DNA of 63,579 nucleotides from Sporosarcina koreensis (GCF_001531445.1 NZ_LQYA01000147.1:1-63579); one strand, 5' to 3'; shown: positions 36,849 to 46,784, counted from the stretch's first letter. Notes: generated by a model not told the origin, from the letters alone. Numbers and translations are program-made.

Positions 36849-38248
36849 ATAAAAAACAGGAATTGACCCCTCGGGAGCTGACTGCTTACCTGGATCGATA
36901 CATTGTTGGACAGGATGCTGCAAAAAAGGCGGTATCCGTCGCCATCCGGAACAGGTACAGAAGAAGCCTTTTGTCTGATGAAGAAAAAAGGGAGATCATC
37001 CCTAAAAACATTTTAATGATCGGACCGACAGGCGTCGGAAAGACGGAAATCGCGCGAAGGATTGCGAGGCTCGTCAATGCCCCTTTCGTTAAAGTGGAAG
37101 CGACGAAGTTCACGGAAGTCGGATATGTCGGTAGAGATGTCGAATCGATGGTAAGGGATTTAACAGAGTCGGCGGTCCGCATCGTACGGGAGGAAATGCG
37201 GGAAGCTGTTAAAGGTCAGGCAGAGAAGCTTGCAGAAGAACGTCTTGTCGAATTGCTCGTTCCTGAAAAAAAGCGCAAAGCCAATATGCAGAATCCGTTT
37301 GAAATGCTTTTTGGACAGAAGGCTGATGAGGATGATAAAAGTCCTGAGGAAGTAGATGACATTAGCCGGAAACGGTCGGAAATCGCCCGTCGTCTCGCAG
37401 CCGGTGAGATGGAGGATGAATCGATTACTGTCGAAGTATCCTCCCAACAGCCTTCCATGTTTGACGCCCTGCAAGGTTCGGGAATGGAACAAATGGGTGC
37501 GAGCATGCAGGATGCATTATCTTCTTTAATGCCGAAAAAAATGACGAAACGTAAAATGAAGGTAAAAGATGCAAGAAAGATTCTTCAAGCCGAAGAAGCG
37601 GACAAATTAATCGATCATGATGAAATTGCTAGAAAATCGGTTGAGCTGACTGAGCAGTCCGGCATCATTTTCATCGACGAAATGGATAAGATCGCAAGTA
37701 GAGGCAATAGCGGCGGGTCATCTGCAGACGTTTCGCGGGAAGGTGTTCAAAGAGACATACTGCCCATTGTGGAAGGCTCGACAGTGACAACGAAGTATGG
37801 CCCTGTGAAAACGGATTTCATCCTTTTTATTGCGGCGGGTGCTTTCCATATGTCAAAGCCGTCAGATATCATTCCGGAGCTGCAAGGCCGTTTTCCGATA
37901 AGAGTGGAACTTGAAAAGCTTACGAAGGAAGATTTCGTACGGATCTTGAAGGAACCTGACTTTTCATTGATCAAGCAATACGAAAAGTTGTTGGCGACAG
38001 AAAACGTTGAAATCGACTTTTCGGAAGAAGCTGTCGAGAGAGTTGCTGAAATTGCTTTCGATGTGAACGATAACACCGAAAACATTGGGGCAAGGCGTCT
38101 GCATACGATTTTAGAGAAATTGCTTGAAGAGTTATCGTATGAAGCTGCCGAGATTGGGCCATCATCTATTACGATAACAGTCGCATATGTCGATGAAAAG
38201 TTGAAAAACATCGTAAAAAACAAAGATTTGTCACATTTCATCTTATAA
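36845..38248 (+). CDS. hslU: ATP-dependent protease ATPase subunit HslU (ClpY)
   Basis: AAA+ unfoldase that feeds HslV. 467 residues: Walker [15 protein letters not shown] (about residue 60), family-specific I domain in the middle (about 110-240, charged, variable), Walker [13 protein letters not shown], and sensor 2 block [20 protein letters not shown] 36845 overlaps the hslV stop (ATGA) with GTGGAGGTAC upstream. Confidence 0.96.
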   Translation: MNKKQELTPRELTAYLDRYIVGQDAAKKAVSVAIRNRYRRSLLSDEEKREIIPKNILMIGPTGVGKTEIARRIARLVNAPFVKVEATKFTEVGYVGRDVESMVRDLTESAVRIVREEMREAVKGQAEKLAEERLVELLVPEKKRKANMQNPFEMLFGQKADEDDKSPEEVDDISRKRSEIARRLAAGEMEDESITVEVSSQQPSMFDALQGSGMEQMGASMQDALSSLMPKKMTKRKMKVKDARKILQAEEADKLIDHDEIARKSVELTEQSGIIFIDEMDKIASRGNSGGSSADVSREGVQRDILPIVEGSTVTTKYGPVKTDFILFIAAGAFHMSKPSDIIPELQGRFPIRVELEKLTKEDFVRILKEPDFSLIKQYEKLLATENVEIDFSEEAVERVAEIAFDVNDNTENIGARRLHTILEKLLEELSYEAAEIGPSSITITVAYVDEKLKNIVKNKDLSHFIL

Positions 38249-38329
38249 TGAGACGTTTTAGTTTATTTAATGATTGAAAAGCTTTAGAATATTCGTAAAT
38301 ACAAAAGGAACTATTAGGAGGAAATTATT

Positions 38330-39106
38330 ATGTCTTTATTAACAAAAACAAGAAACATCAACGCAATGTTGCAAGAAACAGCTGGAAAGCCTGTAAACTT
38401 CAAAGAAATGGCTGAAAAATTAAGTGTAGTCATTGAATGTAATGCATTCATCGTCAGCAGAAAAGGTAAGTTGCTCGGTTTGGAAATTCATCATCAAATC
38501 GACAATGAGCGTATGAAGCAAATGTTCCAAGAACGTAAATTCCCTGAAGAGTATACGCAAAAGCTTTTCGAAGTGAATGAAACATCTTCAAACATCGATG
38601 TGTACAGCGATTATTCTGTATTCCCTGAAGAGGAACGTGAATTATTCAAAGATGGTTTGACAACTGTTGTACCGATTATCGGCGGTGGCGAGCGTCTGGG
38701 GACACTTGTTCTTGCGCGCTTGGCAGAAAAATTCACTGAAGACGACCTAATTCTTGCTGAATACGGTGCAACTGTAGTCGGCATGGAAATCCTTCGTGAG
38801 AAATCCGAAGAAATCGAAATGGAAGCGCGTAGCAAAGCAGTAGTTCAAATGGCTATCAACTCATTGTCCTACAGTGAACACGAAGCGATTGAACATATCT
38901 TTAAAGAGCTTGATGGCAATGAAGGCCTTCTTGTCGCTTCCAAAATTGCTGACCGTGTTGGAATTACACGTTCAGTTATCGTCAATGCTTTGCGTAAGCT
39001 TGAAAGTGCGGGTGTCATCGAGTCCCGTTCACTTGGTATGAAAGGCACATACATTAAAGTATTGAACAGCAAGTTCCTCGAAGAACTTGAAAACCAAAAA
39101 AACTAA
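38330..39106 (+). CDS. codY: global transcriptional regulator CodY
   Basis: CodY senses branched-chain amino acids and GTP and represses stationary-phase genes in Firmicutes. 258 residues: N-terminal GAF domain ([15 protein letters not shown] to about 155), linker helix, C-terminal winged helix ([20 protein letters not shown]). ATG 38330 follows AGGAGG. It lies 297 bp upstream of flgB, ending in a terminator, as in B. subtilis where CodY also represses the fla/che promoter. Confidence 0.98.
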   Translation: MSLLTKTRNINAMLQETAGKPVNFKEMAEKLSVVIECNAFIVSRKGKLLGLEIHHQIDNERMKQMFQERKFPEEYTQKLFEVNETSSNIDVYSDYSVFPEEERELFKDGLTTVVPIIGGGERLGTLVLARLAEKFTEDDLILAEYGATVVGMEILREKSEEIEMEARSKAVVQMAINSLSYSEHEAIEHIFKELDGNEGLLVASKIADRVGITRSVIVNALRKLESAGVIESRSLGMKGTYIKVLNSKFLEELENQKN

Positions 39107-39113
39107 CCAATAT

Positions 39114-39150
39114 GGCACTTCGGCTGAGCAACTGCCGGAGTGTTATTTTT
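39114..39150 (+). terminator. intrinsic terminator after codY
   Basis: CACTTCGGC (39116-39124) pairs with GCCGGAGTG (39134-39142), one G-U, followed by TTATTTTT. Confidence 0.85.
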
Positions 39151-39261
39151 ATGTAAGAAATTTTAGGTGGGATAAATAGGGAGTAATACTAAATCGCTAG
39201 ATTGTGAAAATAGTCCTAAGAACTATAAACTCGAGGTTTTTAATGTTTTAAAAGGGTTGTT

Positions 39262-39290
39262 TTGACCTAATCTATTTTGATTAATATGAT
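39262..39290 (+). promoter_or_regulatory. sigma-A promoter of the fla/che operon
   Basis: -35 TTGACC (39262-39267), 17-bp spacer, -10 TATGAT (39285-39290), about 112 bp before flgB. Confidence 0.65.
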
Positions 39291-39319
39291 GGACAAAGTT
39301 CGCCAAAATCCGCTACAAT
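39290..39319 (+). promoter_or_regulatory. second candidate promoter of the fla/che operon
   Basis: -35 TGGACA (39290-39295), 18-bp spacer, -10 TACAAT (39314-39319), directly adjoining the first. No clear sigma-D site (TAAA...GCCGATAT) was found in this interval. Confidence 0.5.
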
Positions 39320-39402
39320 AGGATATGTGTTTTATATGAAAGTTTTATAGAAAAGCTTATTTCCATAGATAAACTATTAAAAAACCAGAGGTGAAATAGA
39401 CT

Positions 39403-39795
39403 ATGAACATTTATGGATCAACGATTTCACTGTTGGAGCAAGGTTTGAATTTCTCTTCTGCAAAGGGAAAAGTTATTTCGCAAAATATAGCAAATATCGA
39501 CACGCCGAATTATAAGTCGAAGCATGTCGACTTCAAGCAAATGATGCATGAAGCCCAAAGTAAACCGATCAGTGCGTATCGGACAAATGAACTGCATATT
39601 GATTTTTCTTCAAAAGTATCAAAACCGGGTATAGCCAAATATGCCGATTTTAATTACAGGCAAGACGGCAATGGCGTGGATATGGACAAAGAGCAGGCCG
39701 ACCTTGCGGCAAACCAGATTTACTATAATGCATTGGTCGACCGTCTCAGCAGTAAATTCAACTCACTTCAAAATGTCATTAAAGGAGGTCGTTAA
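39403..39795 (+). CDS. flgB: flagellar basal body rod protein FlgB
   Basis: Proximal rod subunit, 130 residues, first gene of the fla/che operon. Rod signature near the N-terminus in KVISQNIANIDTPNYKSKHV, and the C-terminal helical heptads in IYYNALVDRLSSKFNSLQNV. ATG 39403 follows AGAGGTGAAA. Exported by the flagellar type III system without a cleaved signal. flgC follows after 2 nt. Confidence 0.97.
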   Translation: MNIYGSTISLLEQGLNFSSAKGKVISQNIANIDTPNYKSKHVDFKQMMHEAQSKPISAYRTNELHIDFSSKVSKPGIAKYADFNYRQDGNGVDMDKEQADLAANQIYYNALVDRLSSKFNSLQNVIKGGR

Positions 39796-39797
39796 GC

Positions 39798-40259
39798 ATG
39801 TCTATATTCCATAGTCTTAATACCTCAGCCTCAGCTCTAACAGCCCAGAGACTTAGAATGGACGTCATTTCTTCTAATATGGCTAACATTGAGACAACCC
39901 GTGGGAAGATGGTGGATGGTGAGTGGCAGCCGTATCGCAGGAAAATGGTCAGTTTCCAACCGATGGAAGGAAGGTTCTCTTCGATGCTGCAAGCGGCGAT
40001 GGGTAGCCAAGATAGAGGTGCTTCCGGTTATGGAGTGACAATTTCCCGCATACAGGAAGATACAGAAACACCGTTCAAGCTTGTCTACGAGCCAACCCAT
40101 CCCGATGCCAATGAAGAAGGGTATGTCCAAATGCCGAACGTGGATCCGTTAAGGGAAATGATCGACCTCATGTCCGCCACAAGATCTTATGAAGCGAATG
40201 TCACAGTGTTGAATGCCAACAAATCGATGCTAATGAAAGCACTTGAAATAGGAAAATGA
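39798..40259 (+). CDS. flgC: flagellar basal body rod protein FlgC
   Basis: Rod subunit, 153 residues; FHSLNTSASALTAQRLRMDV and SSNMANIETTRGKMVDG at the N-terminus, and the rod-family C-terminal motif MIDLMSATRSYEANVTVLNA. ATG 39798 with AAAGGAGG in the end of flgB. Confidence 0.97.
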   Translation: MSIFHSLNTSASALTAQRLRMDVISSNMANIETTRGKMVDGEWQPYRRKMVSFQPMEGRFSSMLQAAMGSQDRGASGYGVTISRIQEDTETPFKLVYEPTHPDANEEGYVQMPNVDPLREMIDLMSATRSYEANVTVLNANKSMLMKALEIGK

Positions 40260-40284
40260 TGATCGGAAAGGAAGGTAACGACTA

Positions 40285-40593
40285 ATGCCGATAAATTCTA
40301 TACAAGGCGCAGGCAATGTACCAGGTTTCATGAAAATAAACCAAGGTATTCAGCCAACGCCATACGAAGCGCAAAAAAACTTCGGGGCGTATTTAAAAGA
40401 CGCCATTCAAGAAGTGAATGTCAAACAGATCGAATCGGATAAAATGACCCAGAAACTTATTCTTGGAGAAGATGTTGATTTACATAACGTCATGATCTCC
40501 GCACAAAAAGCATCTATCGCATTGAGTGCAACGATGGAAGTGCGGAATAAGGTCATCGAGGCTTATCAGGAAATTATTAGAATGCCAGTGTAA
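40285..40593 (+). CDS. fliE: flagellar hook-basal body complex protein FliE
   Basis: FliE joins the MS ring to the rod. 102 residues with the conserved C-terminal block GEDVDLHNVMISAQKASIAL and VRNKVIEAYQEIIRMPV. ATG 40285 follows AAAGGAAGG. Followed by the 61-bp repeat array instead of the usual short gap to fliF. Confidence 0.96.
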   Translation: MPINSIQGAGNVPGFMKINQGIQPTPYEAQKNFGAYLKDAIQEVNVKQIESDKMTQKLILGEDVDLHNVMISAQKASIALSATMEVRNKVIEAYQEIIRMPV

Positions 40594-40619
40594 AAGCGAA
40601 GGTGACCATTTCGCCTCAA

Positions 40620-40923
40620 CAAGCAGGGCAATGATATGCTCGCAACGCTTCGCTTTTGCTCGCAAACGCCGTTCTTCGTAACGGCAGGGCGAAGATGTGC
40701 TCGCAACGCTTCGCTTTTGCTCGCAAACGCCGTTCTTCGTAACGGCAGGGCGAAGATGTGCTCGCAACGCTTCGCTTTTACTCGCAAACGCCGTTCTTCG
40801 TAACGGCAGGGCGAAGATGTGCTCGCAACGCTTCGCTTTTGCTCGCAAACGCCGTTCTTCTAACGGCAGGGCGAAGATGTGCTCGTAACGCTTCGCTTTT
40901 ACTCGCAAACGCCGTTCTTCGTA
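40620..40923 (+). repeat. five tandem 61-bp units between fliE and fliF
   Basis: Near-identical units start about 40620, 40681, 40742, 40803 and 40863 (the fourth is one base short). Each contains GATGTGCTCGCAACGCTTCG, TTTTGCTCGCAAACGCC and the hairpin GCCGTTCTTCGTAACGGC at its junction with the next. A second potential stem, GCGAAG/CTTCGC, lies in each unit. An inverted relative occurs at about 50609-50650. The 366 bases between fliE and fliF hold nothing else I can support. Confidence 0.97.
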
Positions 40924-40959
40924 ACGGCGTTGACTATGTAAGCAGACCGGGGGATCAGA

Positions 40960-42558
40960 ATGAAAGAAAGATTGACGAAAATTGGGACTGACTTGAAACA
41001 GTTCTGGTCGAGTCGCACGAAACGACAAAAAACAACATATATTGGATCCGCGGCTGCTGTCATTATTTTTGCTGCATTTTTAACGTACTTCTTATCGAGG
41101 ACGGAATTTGTCCCTTTATATAGTGACGTTTCGCGTGCAGAAATAGGACGTATCAAGGAGGAGCTGGATGCGCAAGGCGTTCCTAGCCAAATTGCACCTG
41201 GAGGTACGTCCATACTCGTTCCAAAAGAACGGGTTGATGACCTTCTTGTCTCCCTTGCTGCGGTAGGGTATCCGAATACGGGAACAATCGATTATTCGTT
41301 CTTCTCTCAGAACGCTGGTTTTGGCACAACGGATAATGAATTCAATATGATCAAGCTCGCTTCAATGCAAACCGAGTTGGCGAATTTAATCAAAGGTATC
41401 CAAGGTGTGCAGGATGCGAATGTAATGATTACATTGCCGACACAAAGCGTCTTTTTAAACGAAGCTGTTCAAAATGCAAGTGCTGCAATCATGCTGAAGA
41501 CGGAACCTGGGCATCAGTTTACGGATTCTCAAATTACTGCCTTATATAATTTAGTGTCTAAAAGTTTACCGAATTTATCTACAGACGATATTGTCATCAT
41601 GAATCAGTACTCCGAATACTTCGACCTGAAATCACCTGATCAATCAATTGGCATGAATGTTGTCAATCAAATGGATTTGAAAAAGACGATTGAACGCGAT
41701 CTCCAGCGAAAAGTGCAAATGATGCTTGGCACAATGTTGGGACAGGACAAAGTTGTTGTCTCCGTAACGACAGACATCGATTTCAAACAGGAGAACAGAC
41801 AAGAAAACCTAGTGGATCGAGTAGATGAGGATCTGGATAGCTTGGCAATCAGTGTACAAAGGATCACAGAATCTTTTTCCGGGAACGGCGCAGTTGCAGG
41901 GGGCGTGCCTGAAGGCGAAGATCCAACAGACAACCGGACGAATTTTGTAGAAGGGAATAACGCAAACGGGGATTATGAACGATTGGAAGAGACAATCAAC
42001 AATGAAGTGAACCGGATTCGAAAGGATATTGTTGAAAGTCCATATAAAATTCGTGATATCGGAATTCAAGTGATGGTTGAACCGCCGGATGTGAATGACA
42101 TCTCCTCGTTATCGGAGGATGTTAAAGGTGATATCCGGACGATATTAGAAACGATTATTAGCACTTCAATCGATAAAACCTACTTACCAGCGGATGTCAG
42201 TGAGGAGTATTGGCAAAACAAGATTGCAATATCCACTCAAATATTCAATGGGAAAGTGGAAATGGATCCTCAACCCTCAAAAGGTGTAATCCCATGGTGG
42301 GTATATGCGATTGGAGCAGCTTTACTACCTGTCATAGTCATCCTGATCGTCGCCTATTTCCGCAAACGCAGGCAAGAAAGCGAATTGGAAGAAGCGATGA
42401 TACTCGAAGAACAGCGTGAAGCATTGCAAGTAGAAGATATTAATATGGAACATAACGAAACGGAAGCGACCCTTCGCAAAAAGCAACTTGAAAAGATGGC
42501 GAAGGATAAGCCTGAAGAATTTGCCAAGCTGCTAAGAACATGGATTGCCGAGGAATGA
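40960..42558 (+). CDS. fliF: flagellar MS-ring protein FliF
   Basis: Forms the membrane ring on which the motor switch is built. 532 residues: membrane helix near residues 25-45 (YIGSAAAVIIFAAFLTYFL), two ring-building motifs in the periplasm-like domain, a second helix near 444-464 (WWVYAIGAALLPVIVILIVA), and the C-terminal FliG-binding tail ending in KLLRTWIAEE. ATG 40960 has GGGGGATC ahead. Confidence 0.97.
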   Translation: MKERLTKIGTDLKQFWSSRTKRQKTTYIGSAAAVIIFAAFLTYFLSRTEFVPLYSDVSRAEIGRIKEELDAQGVPSQIAPGGTSILVPKERVDDLLVSLAAVGYPNTGTIDYSFFSQNAGFGTTDNEFNMIKLASMQTELANLIKGIQGVQDANVMITLPTQSVFLNEAVQNASAAIMLKTEPGHQFTDSQITALYNLVSKSLPNLSTDDIVIMNQYSEYFDLKSPDQSIGMNVVNQMDLKKTIERDLQRKVQMMLGTMLGQDKVVVSVTTDIDFKQENRQENLVDRVDEDLDSLAISVQRITESFSGNGAVAGGVPEGEDPTDNRTNFVEGNNANGDYERLEETINNEVNRIRKDIVESPYKIRDIGIQVMVEPPDVNDISSLSEDVKGDIRTILETIISTSIDKTYLPADVSEEYWQNKIAISTQIFNGKVEMDPQPSKGVIPWWVYAIGAALLPVIVILIVAYFRKRRQESELEEAMILEEQREALQVEDINMEHNETEATLRKKQLEKMAKDKPEEFAKLLRTWIAEE

Positions 42559-42572
42559 CGGAGGGATGAACT

Positions 42573-43586
42573 GTGGTAAAGAAAGATAAAGGAATGACGG
42601 GTAAGCAAAAGGCGGCACTCCTGCTCATATCACTCGGTCCGGAAGTTTCGGCAGCCGTTTATAAGCATCTGACGGAAGAGGAGATTGAACGGTTGACGCT
42701 TGAAATTTCAGGTGTGAAGAAAGTCGATTCCGCCGTCAAAGAAGAAATCATCGAGGAGTTCCATAACATTGCACTTGCCCAAGATTATATATCTCAAGGT
42801 GGTATCGGTTATGCGAAAACCGTATTGGAAAAAGCATTGGGGAAAGAACATGCTCAAGCCATCATCAATCGGTTGACTTCATCTTTACAGGTGCGTCCGT
42901 TCGATTTTGCAAGAAGGGCGGATCCCGGTCAAATCTTGAATTTCATTCAAAATGAGCATCCGCAGACAATTGCATTGATATTGTCGTATCTTGAAGCGGA
43001 GCAGGCGGGGATGATCCTTTCATCTCTTCCACAAGAAATGCAAGCGGATATCGCAAAAAGGATAGCGACGATGGACTCCACTTCCCCCGAAGTCATCAGT
43101 GAAATCGAAGCCGTATTGGAAAGGAAGCTATCTTCCACCGTTACGCAAGATTTCTCAGAGACTGGCGGAGTCGATGCGGTTGTCCAAGTGTTGAATGGGG
43201 TTGACAGAGCTACTGAAAAAACCATTTTGGATGCGCTTGAAATCCAAGATCCCGAGCTTGCGGAGGAAATCCGTAAAAGAATGTTCGTTTTCGAAGACAT
43301 TGTCACATTGGACAATCGTTCCATTCAGCGAATTGTGCGTGAGTGTGAAAACGAGGATCTCATCTTGTCGATGAAAGTGTCCAGTGAAGAAGTGAGGGAG
43401 ATCCTCTTTAAAAACATGTCTCAGAGGATGGCCGAATCATTCCAAGAAGAAATGGAAGTAATGGGTCCTGTGAGACTGCGGGATGTTGAAGAGGCACAGG
43501 CCAGAATCGTATCCATCATCAGACGATTGGAAGATTCAGGTGAGATCATCATAGCCCGTGGTGGAGGGGATGACATCATTGTCTAA
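42573..43586 (+). CDS. fliG: flagellar motor switch protein FliG
   Basis: Rotor protein that contacts the stator and sets rotation direction. 337 residues: TGKQKAALLLISLGPEVSA start, NEHPQTIALILSYLEAEQAG (armadillo motif), and charged C-terminal torque helix (SQRMAESFQEEMEVMGPVRL). GTG 42573 follows GGAGGG. Overlaps the fliH start by 8 nt. Confidence 0.97.
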   Translation: MVKKDKGMTGKQKAALLLISLGPEVSAAVYKHLTEEEIERLTLEISGVKKVDSAVKEEIIEEFHNIALAQDYISQGGIGYAKTVLEKALGKEHAQAIINRLTSSLQVRPFDFARRADPGQILNFIQNEHPQTIALILSYLEAEQAGMILSSLPQEMQADIAKRIATMDSTSPEVISEIEAVLERKLSSTVTQDFSETGGVDAVVQVLNGVDRATEKTILDALEIQDPELAEEIRKRMFVFEDIVTLDNRSIQRIVRECENEDLILSMKVSSEEVREILFKNMSQRMAESFQEEMEVMGPVRLRDVEEAQARIVSIIRRLEDSGEIIIARGGGDDIIV

Positions 43587-44349
43587 CATTTTTCGTTCTT
43601 CCCGTACGATTTCTGAGGAAGGAAACGTGAAGGAAATCGCAATCAGGAATTTGAATATGCCGACGATTGATGATTCAGCGGAAGTGCTTTCTAAGGAAGT
43701 CCTCTTTGTTGAACGGGACCGGATGTTGAAAGACGCAAGAACACAAATCGAAATGGAACGGGGTGCTGTAGAGCAAATGAGGCAAACCGCCCAAGAAGAT
43801 ATCGCCGCCATGCAAGCTGCATGGGAGCAGGAGAAGACGGCGTTGCAGCAACAGGCTTATGATGAAGGTTTCCAAGTTGGATACGAAGAAGGACGAAGCA
43901 AGTCGATATCTGATATGAGTGAGTCCGTGAAAATTGCAAATGAAGTCACTATCCAATCGAAGGAAAACGCACTGAAATATTTGGATGAACAAGAACGAAA
44001 CATATTGGAAATCGCGATGAGAACGGCGGAACGTATTCTCGGGAAGACGCTTGAAGAGAATGAGGAAGCTTTCCTATCAATCGTGAAAAGAGGATTGAAG
44101 GAAGCGCGGGAAATGAAGGAAATCAAACTCTATATTTCAGTCTCCCAATTTGAATTAGTCTCATCGAACCGTGCAGAACTCGCCTCCATATTTCCACCGG
44201 ATGTTCCATTCCTGATCTTTGCAAATGATGATTTCGACACGAATGAATGTATTATTGAAACGAATCAGGGCCGGATAGTTGTCAGTGTCGATGAACAATT
44301 GAACGAGCTCAAAGAGAAACTCGTTGAAATGTTGGAAAGTGGTGACTGA
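43579..44349 (+). CDS. fliH: flagellar assembly protein FliH
   Basis: Regulator of the export ATPase FliI, 256 residues, with a long helical N-terminal part rich in Glu/Gln and a C-terminal domain (VSQFELVSSNRAELASIF to ETNQGRIVVSVDEQLNEL). TTG 43579 is chosen: GGAGGGG (43563-43569) lies 9 nt ahead, giving MSNIFRSSR, similar to B. subtilis MSLSNIIK. GTG 43558 and ATG 43570 are in frame but too near or ahead of that site. Confidence 0.9.
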   Translation: MSNIFRSSRTISEEGNVKEIAIRNLNMPTIDDSAEVLSKEVLFVERDRMLKDARTQIEMERGAVEQMRQTAQEDIAAMQAAWEQEKTALQQQAYDEGFQVGYEEGRSKSISDMSESVKIANEVTIQSKENALKYLDEQERNILEIAMRTAERILGKTLEENEEAFLSIVKRGLKEAREMKEIKLYISVSQFELVSSNRAELASIFPPDVPFLIFANDDFDTNECIIETNQGRIVVSVDEQLNELKEKLVEMLESGD

Positions 44350-44351
44350 CG

Positions 44352-45683
44352 ATGAAGAAAGCGAAGGATCTGTTGAATGTCATTCTAAAATTGAATACCT
44401 TTCCGAAATTCGGCCGCGTTGTCCGAGTAGTTGGTCTCATGATCGAGTCGCAAGGGCCGGAAAGTTCGGTCGGTGATGTGTGCCATATCCATCTAAATAA
44501 TGGAGGCAGAGAAGACGCTGTCATATTGGCGGAAGTCGTTGGGTTCAGGGAGGAAATTGTTATCTTGATGCCTTACTCGAACATCACAGACATTTCAAGC
44601 GGCTGTCTAGTCGAATGTACAGGAAAGCCGCTTGAGGTGAAGGTCGGGATGAACTTGATTGGAAAGGTGTTAGATTCAATGGGAAATCCAATCGATGACA
44701 GTCCACTTCCGAAAGGATTATCGACAGTGAGGACAGAACAGGATCCTCCGAATGTCATGACGAGAAAGCCAATCAGTGAAAAATTGGCTGTCGGCGTCAA
44801 GGCGATCGATGGAATGTTGACTGTCGGTAATGGCCAAAGGGTAGGGATTTTCGCAGGATCTGGCGTCGGGAAAAGTACTTTGCTCGGGATGATTGCAAGA
44901 AATACGACAGCTGATTTGAATGTTATCGGATTGATCGGAGAACGTGGTCGCGAAGTCCGTGAGTTCATCGAGCGGGATTTAGGACCTGAAGGATTGAGCA
45001 AGACAATCGTCGTCGCTGCTACATCCGACCAGCCGGCACTCATGAGGATCAAAGGTGCATTCACAGCGACTGCAATCGCAGAATACTTCAGGGACAAAGG
45101 GATGAACGTCATGCTCATGATGGATTCCGTCACGCGTGTCGCGATGGCGCAAAGGGAAATCGGACTTGCAGTCGGAGAACCACCTGCAACACGGGGCTAC
45201 ACGCCATCCGTATTCTCGATATTACCGAAGCTCCTCGAGAGGACCGGCACAAATGACGTCGGTGCGATTACAGCGTTCTATACAGTTCTCGTCGACGGTG
45301 ATGATATGAACGAACCAATTGCAGATGCGGTACGGGGCATACTTGACGGTCATATCGTCTTGGACAGGACGCTCGCAAACAAAGGGCAATATCCGGCAAT
45401 TAACGTTCTGAAAAGTGTGAGCCGTCTCATGAATCATATCGCCAGTTCGGAACATGTCAAAGCCGCTGAAAAGCTCCGTGAATTGTATTACACGTACGAC
45501 AAGTCCGAAGATCTTATCAATATTGGAGCGTATAAGCGCGGCACTTCAAGGGAAATTGATGAAGCCATCGAGTACGAACCGCATATCACCAACTTTTTGA
45601 AGCAGAGCTATCAAGCGAACGTGAAGATGGAAGACAGCATCGAAGAATTGATATCACTTGCTCCAGGAGGAGGTACACGATGA
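44352..45683 (+). CDS. fliI: flagellum-specific ATPase FliI
   Basis: Hexameric F1-beta-like ATPase that drives substrate entry to the flagellar exporter. 443 residues: Walker A FAGSGVGKSTLLGM (about residue 170), GERGREVREFIE, Walker B MLMMDSVTRVAMAQRE and TRGYTPSVFSILPKLLERTG. ATG 44352 comes 2 nt after fliH. fliJ overlaps by 4 nt. Confidence 0.98.
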   Translation: MKKAKDLLNVILKLNTFPKFGRVVRVVGLMIESQGPESSVGDVCHIHLNNGGREDAVILAEVVGFREEIVILMPYSNITDISSGCLVECTGKPLEVKVGMNLIGKVLDSMGNPIDDSPLPKGLSTVRTEQDPPNVMTRKPISEKLAVGVKAIDGMLTVGNGQRVGIFAGSGVGKSTLLGMIARNTTADLNVIGLIGERGREVREFIERDLGPEGLSKTIVVAATSDQPALMRIKGAFTATAIAEYFRDKGMNVMLMMDSVTRVAMAQREIGLAVGEPPATRGYTPSVFSILPKLLERTGTNDVGAITAFYTVLVDGDDMNEPIADAVRGILDGHIVLDRTLANKGQYPAINVLKSVSRLMNHIASSEHVKAAEKLRELYYTYDKSEDLINIGAYKRGTSREIDEAIEYEPHITNFLKQSYQANVKMEDSIEELISLAPGGGTR

Positions 45684-46132
45684 AACCATATGAATATCGA
45701 TTTGAAAAAGTGCTCACATACCGGGAACAGGAAAAAACTGAAACTGAAGTAGAATTCAAGAAAGCAGTCGAGTCTTTCGAAACGGTCGCAACTGAATTAT
45801 ATGAACTGTTAAAGCGCAAAGAAGATGTCATTGCCGATCATCAGGAAAAAATGAAAACAGGCTTCTCCATCAATGAAATCCATCACTATGCCCGGTTTAT
45901 CGATAGTCTTGATAAGCGGATTGAAGTACTTCAGCATACTGTCATTAAAGCACGATCTAAAATGAACTGGTTCGAAGAGAAGTTGTTGGAAAAGACGATT
46001 GAAGTGAAAAAGTTCGAAAAGATGAAGGAAAAAGATAAAGAACATTATCGTACTGAAATGGAACAGGCGGAAGCAAGTTTGTTGGATGAATTATCAACAT
46101 TGAAGTTCCATAGAAGAGAAACAGGGTGGTAA
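45680..46132 (+). CDS. fliJ: flagellar export chaperone FliJ
   Basis: 150-residue all-helical, highly charged coiled-coil protein (F1-gamma-like stalk of the FliI hexamer). Start MKPYEYRFEKVLTYREQEKT is the family pattern. ATG overlaps the fliI stop (ATGA). Position between fliI and ylxF supports the call. Confidence 0.94.
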   Translation: MKPYEYRFEKVLTYREQEKTETEVEFKKAVESFETVATELYELLKRKEDVIADHQEKMKTGFSINEIHHYARFIDSLDKRIEVLQHTVIKARSKMNWFEEKLLEKTIEVKKFEKMKEKDKEHYRTEMEQAEASLLDELSTLKFHRRETGW

Positions 46133-46133
46133 T

Positions 46134-46739
46134 TTGGCAAGGAACTCAAAACTGCAAACTGACGAGAAAATCGTTGAAAAGAAAAAAGGCGCCCGCCTCT
46201 TTCAAGAAGTTTTGCTATGGACCCTCATACCGCTTTTGTTCACAACAATGGTTCTCTTGATCATCGCATATGTCGCAGATGTGAACGTCTTTGATAAAGC
46301 AAAGGAATGGACGCAATCCCTTCCGTTTACTAAAGAGGAGAAACCCGACGACGAAAAGGGAAGCGATTTGATCATTGAAGAGCGTGTCGTTGAATTGCAG
46401 GCGGAAATCCAAGAGAAGGAAGTCCAATTAGGTAAACTCCAAGAAGAGCTTACGAAATCAGCAGATGAAAAAAAGACCCTGCTGGACGAACAAGCGAACC
46501 TTTTAGCTCAAATAGAAGCGTTGAAGATGGAGAAAGAAGACTATAAACGGGACATGAAAGAAATCATTTCAACGTTCGAGAAAATGTCAGCTAAATCGGC
46601 AGCGCCCGTCATTACAAAAATGAGTGATGCGGAAGCAATTGAAATCCTTACAAGTCTAAAACCTGAAGTTCTCGCGCCGATATTAGAGAAGATGTCGCCC
46701 GAAGATGCCGCTAAGTATACAAGTCTTATGACAAAATAG
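46134..46739 (+). CDS. ylxF: YlxF/MotE-like flagellar membrane protein
   Basis: 201 residues: a cytoplasmic basic N-terminus, one membrane helix (WTLIPLLFTTMVLLIIAYVA, about residues 30-49), a coiled coil (EERVVELQAEIQEKEVQLGK onward) and a C-terminal MgtE-N-like domain (MSDAEAIEILTSLKPEVLAP). In B. subtilis ylxF has this place. MotE-like proteins help stators in other phyla; the role here is inferred. TTG 46134 with GGTGG ahead; no ATG alternative fits. Confidence 0.85.
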   Translation: MARNSKLQTDEKIVEKKKGARLFQEVLLWTLIPLLFTTMVLLIIAYVADVNVFDKAKEWTQSLPFTKEEKPDDEKGSDLIIEERVVELQAEIQEKEVQLGKLQEELTKSADEKKTLLDEQANLLAQIEALKMEKEDYKRDMKEIISTFEKMSAKSAAPVITKMSDAEAIEILTSLKPEVLAPILEKMSPEDAAKYTSLMTK

Positions 46740-46784
46740 GTGGAATCTAAAGGTGTTATTTACATGAAGGGAGGTGGAAAAAGA

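Noticed and set aside
38279-38293. CodY box upstream of codY
   Set aside because: AAGCTTTAGAATATT differs from the AATTTTCWGAAAATT consensus at four positions; too weak to report as a site.
39151-39402. Sigma-D promoter ahead of flgB
   Set aside because: No TAAA-N15-GCCGATAT-like pair could be found; only sigma-A type elements are visible.
40620-40923. CRISPR array
   Set aside because: The whole 61-bp unit is repeated; there are no unique spacers and no cas genes nearby.
40480-41028. Antisense open frame of 182 codons across the fliE-fliF repeats
   Set aside because: Its length comes from the 61-bp units lacking stops; the protein is just the repeat translated, with no family match or ribosome-binding site.
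43987-44506. Other long antisense frames in the flagellar genes
   Set aside because: They lie opposite conserved coding sequence with strong codon bias and have no start signals.
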